NCBI RefSeq assembly: GCF_025210605.1
Contig: NZ_JAOARI010000024.1
Span: 62,001-126,000 of the forward strand
Origin: Halodesulfovibrio sp.
GTDB taxonomy: Bacteria; Desulfobacterota; Desulfovibrionia; Desulfovibrionales; Desulfovibrionaceae
Direction: 5' to 3'
Length of the DNA stretch: 64,000 bases
Below the pieces are notes generated by a model. It was not told the DNA's origin and made no database searches. It saw nothing but the letters and a program-made list of their open reading frames with translations. Numbering within the stretch: position 1 is the stretch's first letter; each line of letters opens with the position of its first letter. Of the stretch, positions 26,997-36,435 are shown one piece after another. Position numbers and translations under genes: made by a program.

Positions 26997-28397
26997 TTAA
27001 GAGTGGTTGAATGACATTCGTTTTTTATCTTCGCCGCATGGAGGCGTTTCGGTCAGCTCTTCAATAATCTCTGTAAAATCTTTGAGGAGCAGGTGGAGCA
27101 TATCAACACTGGTGCCGTGTCGAACAACAATTCGTTGAACCACTGTTTCTTCGCAGTCTGGTGGGAGTGTGTAGGTTGGAACAAGCCATCCGCGTTGCCG
27201 TAATTCATCTGAAAGTTGATAGAGACTAAATGACGGCTTTGCATCGTCTTTAAATTTCCAGCAAATAAGCGGTAAGCCCTTTGAGCTGTTGCTGATAAGT
27301 TCAAACAAACCGAATTGCTCAAGCCCAGCTTCAAAGTATTCCGCAGCAGCAAAACACGACTCTTGTACTTTAATGTATCCTTCGTAGCCGAGTCTAAGTA
27401 GATTGTAATATTGCGCGATGACTTCACCACCAGGGCGGGAAAAGTTGAGTGCAAACGTCGGCATCTGTCCGCCAAGGTAGTTAACACGGAAAATAAGATC
27501 TTCGGGCAGGTCTTTTTCGGTTGCCCATATGACCCATCCGCACCCCAGCGGCGCAAGACCGAACTTATGACCGGATGCATTTATCGATTTAACCCGCGGT
27601 AGTCTGAAATCCCATTTAATTTCTGGATGCATGAACGGTGCTACAAAACCGCCGCTTGCTGCATCTATATGCATAGGGATGTCGAGTCCGGTTTGTTGCT
27701 GTAGTTTATCAAGTGCTGCATGCACGTCTTCGACAGGTTCGTAATGTCCAGTAAATGTCGTTCCCATTGTTTGCACAACGCCAATGGTATTTTCATCACA
27801 ATGCGCAATAACATCTGCCGGAGAAGACATATAGCTGCCTTTTCGCATAGGCAGTTCCCGTAATTCAATATCCCAGTATCGGGCAAATTTATGCCAGCAA
27901 ACTTGAACTGGACCGCATACAAGATTTGGCTTGTCACATGGTTTGCCTGCTGCTTTTTGACGTGCTCTCCAGTTCCACTTTAGCGCCATTCCACCAAGCA
28001 TGGCGGCTTCACTTGAACCAGTTGTGGAACAACCGATAGCAGGGCTACAATTTTCATTAGAGGAATCTATGCATTCTTTGGCGTTCCAAAGATTCGAAAG
28101 CATGGAAACACAGCGTGATTCAATTTCGGCTGTCTGCGGGTACTCATCCTTGTCGATCATGTTTTTGTCCATGCATTCATTCATAAGGTCTTGAACTTCG
28201 CGTTCAAGCCATGTCGAACAGAATGTCGCCATATTTTGACGTGAATTTCCGTCTAGAAGCAGTTCGTCGTGAATCATCTGGTACACAGCTTCTGGGTTGC
28301 GTTCTTTACGCGAGATACGGTGTACGTTTAAGGGCTTTGCCATAGATTCGACAGTAAAAAGATCGTCACGGATAGCTGTATGATTATGAAGGGGCAT
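26997..28397 (-). CDS. gad: Glutamate decarboxylase (PLP-dependent)
   Basis: 466 residues, the usual length for GadA/GadB. It converts glutamate plus a proton to GABA and CO2, consuming acid in the cytoplasm. [21 protein letters not shown] is the family block, [13 protein letters not shown] binds the pyridine ring of PLP, and [13 protein letters not shown] carries the Schiff-base Lys. AGGGAGG precedes the ATG by 4 bases. No glutamate/GABA antiporter gene is adjacent, so the acid-resistance role is an inference. Confidence 0.93.
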   Translation of the reverse strand: MPLHNHTAIRDDLFTVESMAKPLNVHRISRKERNPEAVYQMIHDELLLDGNSRQNMATFCSTWLEREVQDLMNECMDKNMIDKDEYPQTAEIESRCVSMLSNLWNAKECIDSSNENCSPAIGCSTTGSSEAAMLGGMALKWNWRARQKAAGKPCDKPNLVCGPVQVCWHKFARYWDIELRELPMRKGSYMSSPADVIAHCDENTIGVVQTMGTTFTGHYEPVEDVHAALDKLQQQTGLDIPMHIDAASGGFVAPFMHPEIKWDFRLPRVKSINASGHKFGLAPLGCGWVIWATEKDLPEDLIFRVNYLGGQMPTFALNFSRPGGEVIAQYYNLLRLGYEGYIKVQESCFAAAEYFEAGLEQFGLFELISNSSKGLPLICWKFKDDAKPSFSLYQLSDELRQRGWLVPTYTLPPDCEETVVQRIVVRHGTSVDMLHLLLKDFTEIIEELTETPPCGEDKKRMSFNHS

Positions 28398-28489
28398 AGT
28401 ACCTCCCTGCTGTTTTGTGAAATTATCAATAAGTACAATATACTATAATAGTTTACTGCTTATGAAAGTATAAGTTGGCAGCAGACACG

Positions 28490-28530
28490 AATAACGCCTT
28501 CTTTACGGTAAAGGTAAAGAAGGCGTTATT
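28490..28530. terminator. Long stem-loop between gad and the lipoprotein gene
   Basis: A perfect 17-bp stem (arms 28490-28506 and 28514-28530) with a 7-base loop, about 105 bp after the stop of the leftward lipoprotein gene and upstream of gad. No long T-run on the minus strand, so it may be a terminator or an RNA 3'-end structure. Confidence 0.55.
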
Positions 28531-28635
28531 TGCAAAGCATATTCGTGTGTAGTTTTTTTTAGTGAAACGAGTTTGAGTAGCTATAGCGGGAACACACAAA
28601 CAGGCTGCGAAAGGCTGTGGCAATACAAAGACAAT

Positions 28636-29100
28636 TTAGCGACGTCTGCCTCTGCCACCGCGTGGTCTTCTGATTGCACCGCGTCTGCTGCTGGTGCGTC
28701 CTCTACTGCGAGAGTAATTTCTACGACTGCCGCGGGTGGATGAAACATTTCGTCTGCGATTATACGAGGCGTTTCCTCTACGATTGTAAGAGGAGCTTCT
28801 CCTACGGTGGTATGTAGCATCTTTTTTGCCCCGGTATCTTGGATAATTTCTAGGGCGATTGTATCTTCTGTTATGGCGGCGGTAGTGGCGGTCTTTGTGG
28901 CGATGGTGATAGTGTCTGCGCTTGTACGTATTGTATGTCGGTGAGTAGTTGATGTTGTAATAGGCGGGATACCCGTAATAGTCGTATCCATAGTCATAGC
29001 CGTATGAATATCCGTAGCCACCTGAAATTGTCGTGGTACACCCTGTCATAACTGCGAGCATTATTCCACAACTAGCCAGTAAGATGAGCCTTTTTATCAT
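28636..29100 (-). CDS. Arg/Tyr-rich low-complexity lipoprotein
   Basis: 154 residues. The N-terminus MIKRLILLASCGIMLAVMTGC is a lipoprotein signal with a clear lipobox, so the mature protein starts with a lipid-modified Cys. After it come Gly/Tyr repeats (GYGYSYGYDYGYDYYGY), then a strongly basic tail of Arg, His, Tyr, Ser and Asn repeats (YNRRGNASYNRRRN...) ending RGGRGRRR. The predicted charge is very high. AAGGAG lies 5 bases upstream of the ATG. It may bind anionic polymers, nucleic acid or metals at the cell surface, but no function is known to me. It is paralogous to the next gene upstream in its signal peptide and leader DNA. Confidence 0.75.
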   Translation of the reverse strand: MIKRLILLASCGIMLAVMTGCTTTISGGYGYSYGYDYGYDYYGYPAYYNINYSPTYNTYKRRHYHHRHKDRHYRRHNRRYNRPRNYPRYRGKKDATYHRRRSSSYNRRGNASYNRRRNVSSTRGSRRNYSRSRGRTSSRRGAIRRPRGGRGRRR

Positions 29101-29185
29101 GGTGTCTCCTTGGCAGCACTGCGGACACAATAGTCGCAATTTTTGTGACAGTGCTGTTGCTTAGTGTGTCTCTATCTCTGGTTCA

Positions 29186-29434
29186 CTATCTTCTGTGATG
29201 TGATGGATGTGATCTGGCGCCATGAGAGTGGTTGTGGTGCTGTCCGTGATGCTGATGATGGTGGTGTCGATGATAGTTGGAGCGTTTCCCATAGTGTGTG
29301 TCGTACCAGTATGGTGAATATAAGTAAGGCGGGTCGCTATAATCATAGCTGTAATTTGTTGAGGTCGCGACGCATCCTGCAAGAGAGGTGAGCAGCATCA
29401 TGCAACCTGCAAATAAAATGAGTTTTTGTATCAT
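29186..29434 (-). CDS. Small His-rich lipoprotein
   Basis: 82 residues. MIQKLILFAGCMMLLTSLAGC is a lipoprotein signal nearly identical in pattern to that of the downstream gene. The mature part starts with Tyr/Ser/Pro and ends in a dense His cluster (RHHHHQHHGQHHNHSHG), a likely site for nickel, zinc or copper. CCAAGGAG precedes the ATG as in the neighbour. The two genes and their leaders look like an old duplication. Function unknown; metal storage or buffering is a guess. Confidence 0.72.
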   Translation of the reverse strand: MIQKLILFAGCMMLLTSLAGCVATSTNYSYDYSDPPYLYSPYWYDTHYGKRSNYHRHHHHQHHGQHHNHSHGARSHPSHHRR

Positions 29435-29789
29435 AGTCTCTCCTTGGCAGTACTGCTGTTGTGCTCAGTACACATGGTAGTGCAGTGCTGCTGCTAAGTG
29501 TGTCTTTCGAAACCATAGCAGAGGGAGAAGGCTTTCTTTGAGTATTTTTGCTTTGAGTATAGTTGCATTACATGCGTCTGGTTATTGGGGCTGAAACACC
29601 GCACGGAATCAGGGATTCAAAGAATTTGCTTTTAGGTGGGAAAGGTTATTTTCTAACAGCTTGGCGTTGCTATATAAAAAAATGAACCCCATGTTGTTAG
29701 AGTGTACAACATGGGGTTCACAGTATGAAAAATTGAGTTTGATTTTGTGTGTAGCAGGTAGATTTAGTCCGCGACAGTGGCAAAAGTTA
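29435..29789. other. Intergenic region upstream of the His-rich lipoprotein
   Basis: Holds the leader of the lipoprotein gene and, at 29674-29720, the terminator of the LarA-like gene. The leader stretch just above the lipoprotein start is repeated in diverged form above the neighbouring lipoprotein gene (shared CAGTGCTG and AGTGTGTCT blocks). No further gene seen. Confidence 0.5.
29674..29720 (-). terminator. Rho-independent terminator of the LarA-like/TRAP operon
   Basis: A perfect 15-bp stem (TGAACCCCATGTTGT / ACAACATGGGGTTCA, arms 29683-29697 and 29706-29720) runs on the minus strand into a run of seven T. It closes the leftward operon. Confidence 0.93.
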
Positions 29790-31010
29790 TCAAAACGCTA
29801 GCAACGTGCCTGAATCGTCAAAACCGAGTTGGCGTGCGTTGTCTGGGAAAATGGTTGCACCAGCTTTTTTTAGATCATCAAATACGGGGGCGGTTGCCCA
29901 GAAATGTTGTAAAGATAATGTGTTTGTGATGCGAACGGCTCTGATATTTGACGGAGCTTTTGCAAGTGCAGCATCTATAACAACTTTATCTGTCGGCAGA
30001 GTGATAGGAAGCCGCCCGCTAGCCCATACGCCGGTGGTAAGGGAATTTGCATACGTTGCGGCGGGGTCAATACTATCTGCGAGTCGTTGAGGAATAAGGT
30101 CTGCCATGCCGATACCGTGGGCATTTCCTTGTGATTCTGGAGTAAGATTAAGTACCACGAGTGTTTTGTAATCAGGCTTTCGTTCGCCTGCCATGCGCCG
30201 CCATGCTCCGATTACGTTGGTGTCCATTCCTGTTCCGCTAATATTTTTCCCCATTTCATCGATGATAAGCAAATCGAGCGAATCCAAAGGAATACGTGGA
30301 AGGATTGCTGCGGAAACAGCAAGCAGTGAGGAGTCTGTTTTTGCTATGTCGTTCTGTGTGCAAAGTTTGATGCTATGCAGTTTTTCCACGGCATTTTCTA
30401 CTACAGCAAGCCCTGCCAGAATGGTAATGTGCTCTTGTATTCGCAGTGCGGCTGGCTTGATGACTTTTTCTAAAGGGAAATTGTGCAGATTATCAGCACC
30501 GCGTGGTTTTCCTAGTCCAATAGCAAGCATTTTGCACAGACCGGATTCAACTTCTCCGTGAAAGAGTGTGTGAGGTTTTACGCGATTCATGACAAAAATA
30601 TAGTCTGCTTCAATGGCGTCCTTTGCGACAAAGACTTCTGCGCCTTCTTCTATATGCCCTAAGCTGACTGTTTCGATAGATGAGACAATCGGGCAGCCAG
30701 TCGACTCTTCTGTAATGCCTAACTTAGCAAGAATAGCGGTTTGTCCTTCCGCAGTAGAACCGCCGTGTGATCCCATGGCGGGGATGATAAAGGGGCGAAG
30801 CCCAAGTGCGGTAAGATTGCGTACTACAGTTTGAACCAGTGGCACTATGCGGTCAATACCACGCGAGCCTACGGTAATACCGACAGAGGCATTCGGCTTT
30901 ATTGCGGAGCTGTCAAAAGAAGCAAAGACCGCGTCTACGGTCTTTGCAACATCATCAATTTGGGACGTCTCGAATTGTTGTTCGACGTCGTAGAAAATAG
31001 GGTACGTCAT
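29790..31010 (-). CDS. LarA-N (DUF2088) lactate racemase-domain protein
   Basis: 406 residues. AMGSHGGSTAEGQ and NRVKPHTLFHGEVESGLCKM are LarA-type blocks, with His residues in places where nickel-pincer-nucleotide racemases have metal and catalytic His; GKNISGTGMDTNVIGA follows. The N-terminal LarA_N domain is clear; whether the full nickel-cofactor site is intact cannot be judged by eye. It starts 10 bp after the TRAP permease gene, so it is the last gene of a TAXI-TRAP operon and probably acts on the imported hydroxy acid. If it uses a nickel-pincer cofactor it would depend on nickel supply. Confidence 0.8.
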   Translation of the reverse strand: MTYPIFYDVEQQFETSQIDDVAKTVDAVFASFDSSAIKPNASVGITVGSRGIDRIVPLVQTVVRNLTALGLRPFIIPAMGSHGGSTAEGQTAILAKLGITEESTGCPIVSSIETVSLGHIEEGAEVFVAKDAIEADYIFVMNRVKPHTLFHGEVESGLCKMLAIGLGKPRGADNLHNFPLEKVIKPAALRIQEHITILAGLAVVENAVEKLHSIKLCTQNDIAKTDSSLLAVSAAILPRIPLDSLDLLIIDEMGKNISGTGMDTNVIGAWRRMAGERKPDYKTLVVLNLTPESQGNAHGIGMADLIPQRLADSIDPAATYANSLTTGVWASGRLPITLPTDKVVIDAALAKAPSNIRAVRITNTLSLQHFWATAPVFDDLKKAGATIFPDNARQLGFDDSGTLLAF

Positions 31011-31020
31011 GAGATTCCTG

Positions 31021-33114
31021 CTACGCTGTTTCAGTCAGAATGATATCATCCAACGTCGTGTCTATATCGAATGCGTTTGTGTATTTTAGAATGGCTGTGA
31101 GAATAGCAAAGATAGTTACTCCAATCCAGCATTGAAGTTCGGGTAATGCATACAGTAGCACAGCATTACAGCCGAAAGTAAGACGGAGCAGCGGGTGCAG
31201 CCTTCGTATATAAACTCCTTCTAGCGATACCGCAGTGCAGAATAGCGCTAACAGGATAATGCCGATAGTCAACACTGTTTGCCACAGTGGACCCAAGAAC
31301 AAAATGGATGGTTCGTATACAAACATAATCGGGATAATAAAAAGCCCACTCGCCAGTTTGAAAGCATGGATGCCAGTCTGAAATGGGTCAGACTTGGCAA
31401 TTCCCGCGGCGGTGTATGCTGCAAGACAAACAGGTGGTGTTACGTTTGCTGACTGTGAATACCAGAAGATCAGCAGGTGCGCCGCAAGCAGGAATATAGT
31501 GGCGTGTTCCGGCGGAACCTGAGAGTTTATGATAGCAAATAATGCCCCCGCCGTGGTCGGGTCTGAGATCATGTCGAGACTTAATCCCATGGACTGGATG
31601 AACTTAGGTTTTACAGCCATGACATAGCGAAGTTTGATGAGGTTAACGAGAAACGGCGCACTGAGTGTCGCAAGAATGATGTATGACGCGGTTACAGGCA
31701 AGCCCATACCAAGAATGAGCGATGCGACCCCGATAAGTCCGATAGTTACAAGTAGGCTTGATCCCGCAACAGTCGAAATGAGCATTGAAAATTTAACGCC
31801 GAGGCTGACAAGAAGGACAATGCCAATGACTACGCCGGAGCAGAGCAGAATAATGGCAGTAGCCACCATGTTTTTTCCACCCAGAGCAAACGCATCAACA
31901 ACATCCATAAGCCCCATACGGTGATTTTTGGTTAGCCAGCTTGCACCGACAATGGCTGCAATAGCCCAGCATGCAGCATACGTAGGGGTGTAGCCGACAC
32001 TCATGAGTGTGATAAGCACGCCGATAGGAATAAAGAACGGCCAGCCTTCTTTAAGTACTTCAAAAAAACGCGGGATGTCCTCTTCTGCTGTTGGTTGTAG
32101 ACCTTCACTGCGGGCGCGTGAATGCACGAAGAAAATTACCCCGACGAAATATAAGATTGCCGGAATGAAAGATATGGCGACAATTTTCAGATACGAAATT
32201 TGTGTCCACTGTGCCATAACGAAAGCACCTGCACCCATAATGGGAGGCATTATTTGACCGCCGGTGCTGGCGGCGGCTTCAACTGCTGCTGCAAACTTGG
32301 GACTAAAGCCTGTTCGCTTCATCATCGGAATAGTAATTGAGCCAGTACTTACGGTGTTTGCAACAGCACTGCCGGACACTGACCCCATAAGACCACTGGA
32401 GAAAACCGCCATTTTTGCAGGTCCTCCGACACTGCGACCTACAACGGAAACGGCAAGTTTGATAATAAAATCTCCTGCACCGGATTTAACAAGAAAAGAC
32501 CCGAACAGGACGAATAGAAAAACATAGGAGGCAGAAATGGTGGCGATGCTTCCGAAAATGCCATCAGGGGCAAAGTACATACGGTATAGGACTCTAGTGA
32601 TGGTAACACCGGGGAAGTTCCAGTTGCCAGAAAGAAATTGTCCCCAGTACAGGGCGTAACTTAAAAAGAAGATAGCGAGCAGAGGAATAATTTTTCCTGC
32701 GGCACGGCGTGCAATTTCCAGCATGAGCAACAGCGTTGTGCCAGCAAAAATCATATCAAGCAGAACCATCTGTTCATTGCGGGCATGAAGCGCATCTTCA
32801 AAAAATACTAAGTACAAGCCACAGATAACGCTGAGTGCTGCCAATAGCCAATCAGCATAGGGCTTTTTATCTAAGCTTTTTGCACTAAAAGGGTAGATCA
32901 TAAATGCAAGCGGCACAAAAAACGCATAATGCAGTGCGTTGCGTTGAATCTCCGGCATAAGCCATACGGTATTGGTGAGAACATGAAATACACTTGCTGC
33001 AATACACATACAGTAAAATACGGTAGAAGGAATGCCAGTTAATGTACGTGTGCTGACCATTACCTCACCGGAATCTTCTGTCGCTTCCACTGATTTTTTT
33101 TTAAAGAACCCCAT
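31021..33114 (-). CDS. TRAP transporter fused permease, TAXI family (DctQM fusion)
   Basis: 697 residues, almost wholly hydrophobic. The first 150 residues form the small DctQ-like part, the rest the DctM-like transport domain with blocks GLMGSVSGSAVANTVSTGS, AASTGGQIMPPIMGAGAFVM and LGMGLPVTASYI. Fused 4TM-12TM permeases of this length go with TAXI-type binding proteins, here encoded upstream in the same operon. Transport is driven by an ion gradient, probably Na+. The substrate is likely an organic acid. Confidence 0.93.
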   Translation of the reverse strand: MGFFKKKSVEATEDSGEVMVSTRTLTGIPSTVFYCMCIAASVFHVLTNTVWLMPEIQRNALHYAFFVPLAFMIYPFSAKSLDKKPYADWLLAALSVICGLYLVFFEDALHARNEQMVLLDMIFAGTTLLLMLEIARRAAGKIIPLLAIFFLSYALYWGQFLSGNWNFPGVTITRVLYRMYFAPDGIFGSIATISASYVFLFVLFGSFLVKSGAGDFIIKLAVSVVGRSVGGPAKMAVFSSGLMGSVSGSAVANTVSTGSITIPMMKRTGFSPKFAAAVEAAASTGGQIMPPIMGAGAFVMAQWTQISYLKIVAISFIPAILYFVGVIFFVHSRARSEGLQPTAEEDIPRFFEVLKEGWPFFIPIGVLITLMSVGYTPTYAACWAIAAIVGASWLTKNHRMGLMDVVDAFALGGKNMVATAIILLCSGVVIGIVLLVSLGVKFSMLISTVAGSSLLVTIGLIGVASLILGMGLPVTASYIILATLSAPFLVNLIKLRYVMAVKPKFIQSMGLSLDMISDPTTAGALFAIINSQVPPEHATIFLLAAHLLIFWYSQSANVTPPVCLAAYTAAGIAKSDPFQTGIHAFKLASGLFIIPIMFVYEPSILFLGPLWQTVLTIGIILLALFCTAVSLEGVYIRRLHPLLRLTFGCNAVLLYALPELQCWIGVTIFAILTAILKYTNAFDIDTTLDDIILTETA

Positions 33115-33271
33115 ATTCCAACCTTACAGTCACTCTAATAAGTTTCAACAATGTTTTTCCGCAAAGCTGTTGCTAGCGAAGTAGTTACGAGCCAGTTGCT
33201 TTTTTATGATGAGCGGTGTTGTTTCCTATCACTATGGTATAGCTGAATTTAGAAACGACACCTCAGTGTTA

Positions 33272-33300
33272 TCCGCCGGAGTGAGAAATGCTCCGGCGGA
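33272..33300 (-). promoter_or_regulatory. Intercistronic stem-loop between TAXI binding protein and permease
   Basis: TCCGCCGGAG and CTCCGGCGGA form a 10-bp GC-rich stem with a 9-base loop, just after the binding-protein gene. Without a T-run on the minus strand it probably protects the upstream message so that the binding protein is made in excess over the permease. Confidence 0.55.
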
Positions 33301-33310
33301 TTTTGATATG

Positions 33311-34309
33311 CTATTTTGCGATAAGGCGTTCAGGAATCTCAATGCCGACTTCGCGGTAGTACTTTGCAGCACCGGGGTGCAAAGCAACAGGAAGACCGGA
33401 GAGAGCGGAATCAAGGCTCATGTTTTTGGTAGCAGAGTGTATTGTTCCGAGGAAATTGAGGTTTTCATAGATAGTCTTAGTGATTTTGTAGACTACGTCT
33501 TCTGGTAAATCTGCACGCACAGCAAGAAAGTTAGGCTGTGCGATGGTGCGAATATCTTTTTTTTGCCCCGGGTATGTGTTGGCTGGGATGATGTAGCGGT
33601 ACCAGATTGGAAAATCTTTCTGGATGACAGCAAGCTGGTCGTCGGAAAAATCAAGAACTGTTGCGTCCCCGTTACTCATAGCAAAAAGCTGGGTAATAGC
33701 TGCTGCCGGTACTCCGGCTGGAATGTTTGCACCTGCTATGCGGTTATCAAGCATAGCTTGTGTTGATGGAGTGTATCCAAGAAATTCAAGTTTGAGGTCT
33801 TTTGCATTAATGTCGAGTGCCTGCAAAAGGGCGCGACCAGAACCTTCTGTCCCACTGCCGCGTTTACCAATGGAAAAGCGGTCAGTCAGTGCTCCAATAT
33901 CAGCAATGGTTCCGGTTTTGGCGTATTTGTTCATTACTGCAAAGTGTTCAACGTTCGGCCACAGCATTGTAATTGAACGGAATGAATCTACTGGTTTTCC
34001 TTCATAGAACCCCTTGCCGCGTGAGGCTTGCAAGCCGAACAGCGATTGCAAAATAGCTAGGTGGGCTTCTTTATTATTCAGCATTTCGATGTTTTCACCA
34101 GAGCCTGCGGAGTTAATGGCTGTGGCTGTTATTCCATCATTCTTTGCAAGCTTAAGACTTACCAGTGTTCCGATTCCTACGCCTACTGGATAGTATGTAC
34201 CGCCTGTGGTGGCAGTGGCGATAATGAGCCGATTACTGTCTTGCGCTGAAGCAGGAAGCGTTGTGGTTAAAAGAATTGCAATTGCAATGAGAGAACAAAA
34301 TTTACGCAC
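33311..34309 (-). CDS. TAXI-family TRAP transporter solute-binding protein
   Basis: About 332 residues with a signal peptide ending TLPASA-QDSNRL. RLIIATATTGGTYYPVGVGIGTLVSLKL is the TAXI signature near the mature N-terminus. I choose the GTG at 34307-34309 (VRKFCSLIAI) because AAGGAG lies 7 bases upstream; the ATG two codons earlier is only one base from it. The protein is periplasmic and delivers substrate to the fused permease. It is divergent from a GntR regulator, with two overlapping palindromes between them. Confidence 0.9.
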   Translation of the reverse strand: MRKFCSLIAIAILLTTTLPASAQDSNRLIIATATTGGTYYPVGVGIGTLVSLKLAKNDGITATAINSAGSGENIEMLNNKEAHLAILQSLFGLQASRGKGFYEGKPVDSFRSITMLWPNVEHFAVMNKYAKTGTIADIGALTDRFSIGKRGSGTEGSGRALLQALDINAKDLKLEFLGYTPSTQAMLDNRIAGANIPAGVPAAAITQLFAMSNGDATVLDFSDDQLAVIQKDFPIWYRYIIPANTYPGQKKDIRTIAQPNFLAVRADLPEDVVYKITKTIYENLNFLGTIHSATKNMSLDSALSGLPVALHPGAAKYYREVGIEIPERLIAK

Positions 34310-34373
34310 AGTCATACTCCTTTTAGCAATAAAAAGTAAAAACAACAGATTGTTACCAAATAAGTGTCAGGAC

Positions 34374-34400
34374 TTGACAAGATTGTCAACAATTTTGTTG
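34374..34400. promoter_or_regulatory. Overlapping palindromes between the TRAP operon and gntR
   Basis: TTGACAAGATTGTCAA (34374-34389) and CAACAATTTTGTTG (34387-34400) are perfect inverted repeats that overlap by three bases. On the minus strand TTGACA within them could also serve as a -35 element for the TRAP operon. They are the best candidate binding sites for the divergently encoded GntR protein. Confidence 0.6.
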
Positions 34401-34548
34401 TATGGTTTGTTGTGAATGTGGTATTTGATGCTGGACATAGAATGGTAGATATTTTACCTAGCTTCTTCCCTTTTGCGGAAACTTGAGTATTATCCAGACG
34501 CCATTTAGATGATGGTATTTTTAAAGATAGTAATGGTAGGATTTTGGT

Positions 34549-35232
34549 ATGAAGGACTGTCCACCTAGCCAACAGGTAGCTGACCATTTGGAAGATCTTA
34601 TTCTGGCAGGGCAACTGTTGCCGCGAGAACGTCTTGGCGAAACAGACATGGCAGAAAGATTTGCTGTTAAACGTCACGTAATTCGTGATGCTTTTAAGAT
34701 TCTTGAAAGCAAAGGGCTTCTTGAAATCAAGCGTTACAAAGGCGCGCGAGTCGTAAGCCTTTCTATGAAAGAAATTAGTGATGTATTTGATATCCGCATT
34801 AATTTAGAAAGATTCGCGTATACCCTTGCGTTAGATAATATGCGTGAAAAAGACTTTGCAGATCTGGAATCGATTGCACAAACGTTTCTCGATAGCGTTG
34901 ATACTGCAAGTATTGAAGAGTTAAGCAGGCTTAATACAGAGTTTCATAATATTATCTACAAGCGCGCAGATAATATCCCTTTACTTGAGATTATTAACGA
35001 TCTGCATATTAAACTGTATATCACACGGTTTGCCGCTTGGGATAAAAGAGAAAATATTATCCAATCCGGCAAGGAGCACCTTGAGTTTATTGACGCATTG
35101 AGAAAAAAAGATCTCGATGTGTTAAATGACCTTGCACGTAGACACATTTACAACTCCAAGATTGCATATGAAAAGCGTGTGTCACAAATTACACCGCTGG
35201 CTTTATGTGAAAAAGAAGTTGGATTTGAATAA
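34549..35232 (+). CDS. GntR-family transcriptional regulator (FCD domain)
   Basis: 227 residues. The N-terminal winged helix-turn-helix (about 5-70) has VADHLEDLILAGQLLPRERLGETDMAERF and the Arg-rich recognition helix KRHVIRDAFKILESKGL. The C-terminal all-helical FCD domain (about 80-215) has the acidic/His ligands typical of the family (D at DIRINLE, H in EFHNII, H in GKEHL, H in RRHI), which bind a metal and an organic acid. It probably represses the divergent TRAP-LarA operon until its substrate is present. Confidence 0.9.
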   Translation: MKDCPPSQQVADHLEDLILAGQLLPRERLGETDMAERFAVKRHVIRDAFKILESKGLLEIKRYKGARVVSLSMKEISDVFDIRINLERFAYTLALDNMREKDFADLESIAQTFLDSVDTASIEELSRLNTEFHNIIYKRADNIPLLEIINDLHIKLYITRFAAWDKRENIIQSGKEHLEFIDALRKKDLDVLNDLARRHIYNSKIAYEKRVSQITPLALCEKEVGFE

Positions 35233-35235
35233 AAG

Positions 35236-35270
35236 AAAAGTCGAATATCTTAGGATATTCGACTTTTTCA
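35236..35270. terminator. Bidirectional terminator between gntR and ycaO
   Basis: A 14-bp perfect stem (AAAAGTCGAATATC / GATATTCGACTTTT) with a TTAG loop, flanked by A and T runs. It serves both convergent genes. Confidence 0.9.
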
Positions 35271-35283
35271 TTATTCCACGTAG

Positions 35284-36426
35284 TTAAAACGGATTTACTG
35301 AAGTTCCGGGGATAAGTGTTTTGCGAATCGAAATATCTGGCAGCTCTTGTGGTATTTCCATCGAAAGGACAGAGGGAAAACCCGCGTTGCGAATATCTTT
35401 GAATACTGCTGCAAGTTCATCTGTAATATTCATGACGCGATGTTGTGGAATACTGCCTACAGCTGTTCCTTCTGGTATTGTTTTGAAATAGCGCATCGAT
35501 GCATCAATAGCCTTTTGCGACGGTGGAGAGGCGACATCTTTCACCATGTTCTCGTTACTGCCATGTAGAAAACGTACGCGGCTTTGTGCAGCTGCTGTAA
35601 TCGCACGCAGTATTGCAACTTCTGGCGATGTATGTGCTCCATACCCCATTGAAACTGCAATATGTGGGTGGGGCGTCTTCGCATCATATAAGACTGTCCA
35701 GTAGACAGAAATAGATTCTACAGGGCATGGAATTGATAGCAGGGTAATATCAATTGATGCCGCGTAAAGTTTGCTGAGTGTGTCGGCAACGGTGCTGGTC
35801 ATAACTTCAGTAAGCGGTATCCGTCTACCGCCGCACTCTGCAAGGGTAAGTTTGCCATTTGTAAACATAGAGCAAATGGCGTGGCGCTCGATAATTTCAA
35901 AAATACCGTGGAGCATGGCTTCTTCAGGAGAGTTACCGCTCGACAAACCGATTGTAGTAAACGCTGCAAGCATAGGTTGTGTGTAATACGCACTGGATGC
36001 TGGAATCCACGATGTAGTGTGTTGTAAGAAATCATACATGGGAATCCACGGTAATTGGCGTTTTTTACTGTGATACACACCCTGATGACTTGTAGGAAAT
36101 TCTGTTGCGGCAAGTATACTGTTACCTTCGTTTTGAAGTTCCTGACAGCTTGCGATCCGCTCGTAAGGGTGTTTCTTTCCTATAGCGGAGCGTTCTACAG
36201 CTTCCATGAGTGCTGCTGTTTGAGCGGCATCTGTGGTGCAGCCTTTCCCCCACGCATTTTGGATAATTGAATTTAGCGGTGTGGCAGCAACAAATACTGG
36301 GATATCAAGTCGATCAATGTGGGTTATATTTGGGCAACAGGCGACACCTAGCGCAGGCATATGGGGCGTAATTTTTGCCAGCGTATTACGTGGGTGTCTG
36401 GTGCGTATAGTGCCTGTTGTGTACAT
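35284..36426 (-). CDS. YcaO-domain ATP-dependent cyclase/thioamide synthetase
   Basis: 380 residues of a YcaO domain. ALMEAVERSAIGKK and GLSSGNSPEEAMLHGIFEII ERHA (split here for length) carry the Glu residues that bind ATP-Mg, and AAAQSRVRFLHGSNEN is the conserved Gln-Arg block. YcaO enzymes activate a backbone amide with ATP to make azolines, thioamides or amidines. The gene lies 9 bp after a TfuA-like gene; YcaO-TfuA pairs are known to make thioamides, either on RiPP peptides or on methyl-coenzyme M reductase, which is absent in this type of organism. No precursor peptide gene was found nearby. The C-terminus ends in TLIPGTSVNPF and lacks the Pro-rich PxPxP tail of azoline-forming members. 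Confidence 0.85.
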   Translation of the reverse strand: MYTTGTIRTRHPRNTLAKITPHMPALGVACCPNITHIDRLDIPVFVAATPLNSIIQNAWGKGCTTDAAQTAALMEAVERSAIGKKHPYERIASCQELQNEGNSILAATEFPTSHQGVYHSKKRQLPWIPMYDFLQHTTSWIPASSAYYTQPMLAAFTTIGLSSGNSPEEAMLHGIFEIIERHAICSMFTNGKLTLAECGGRRIPLTEVMTSTVADTLSKLYAASIDITLLSIPCPVESISVYWTVLYDAKTPHPHIAVSMGYGAHTSPEVAILRAITAAAQSRVRFLHGSNENMVKDVASPPSQKAIDASMRYFKTIPEGTAVGSIPQHRVMNITDELAAVFKDIRNAGFPSVLSMEIPQELPDISIRKTLIPGTSVNPF

Positions 36427-36435
36427 TTGATTTCT

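Noticed and set aside
28581-29021. A 146-codon open frame on the minus strand inside the lipoprotein region
   Set aside because: It is a Thr/Ile/Ala-rich shadow of the Arg/Tyr-rich lipoprotein in another frame. The lipoprotein frame has a lipobox and an AAGGAG site; this one has neither.
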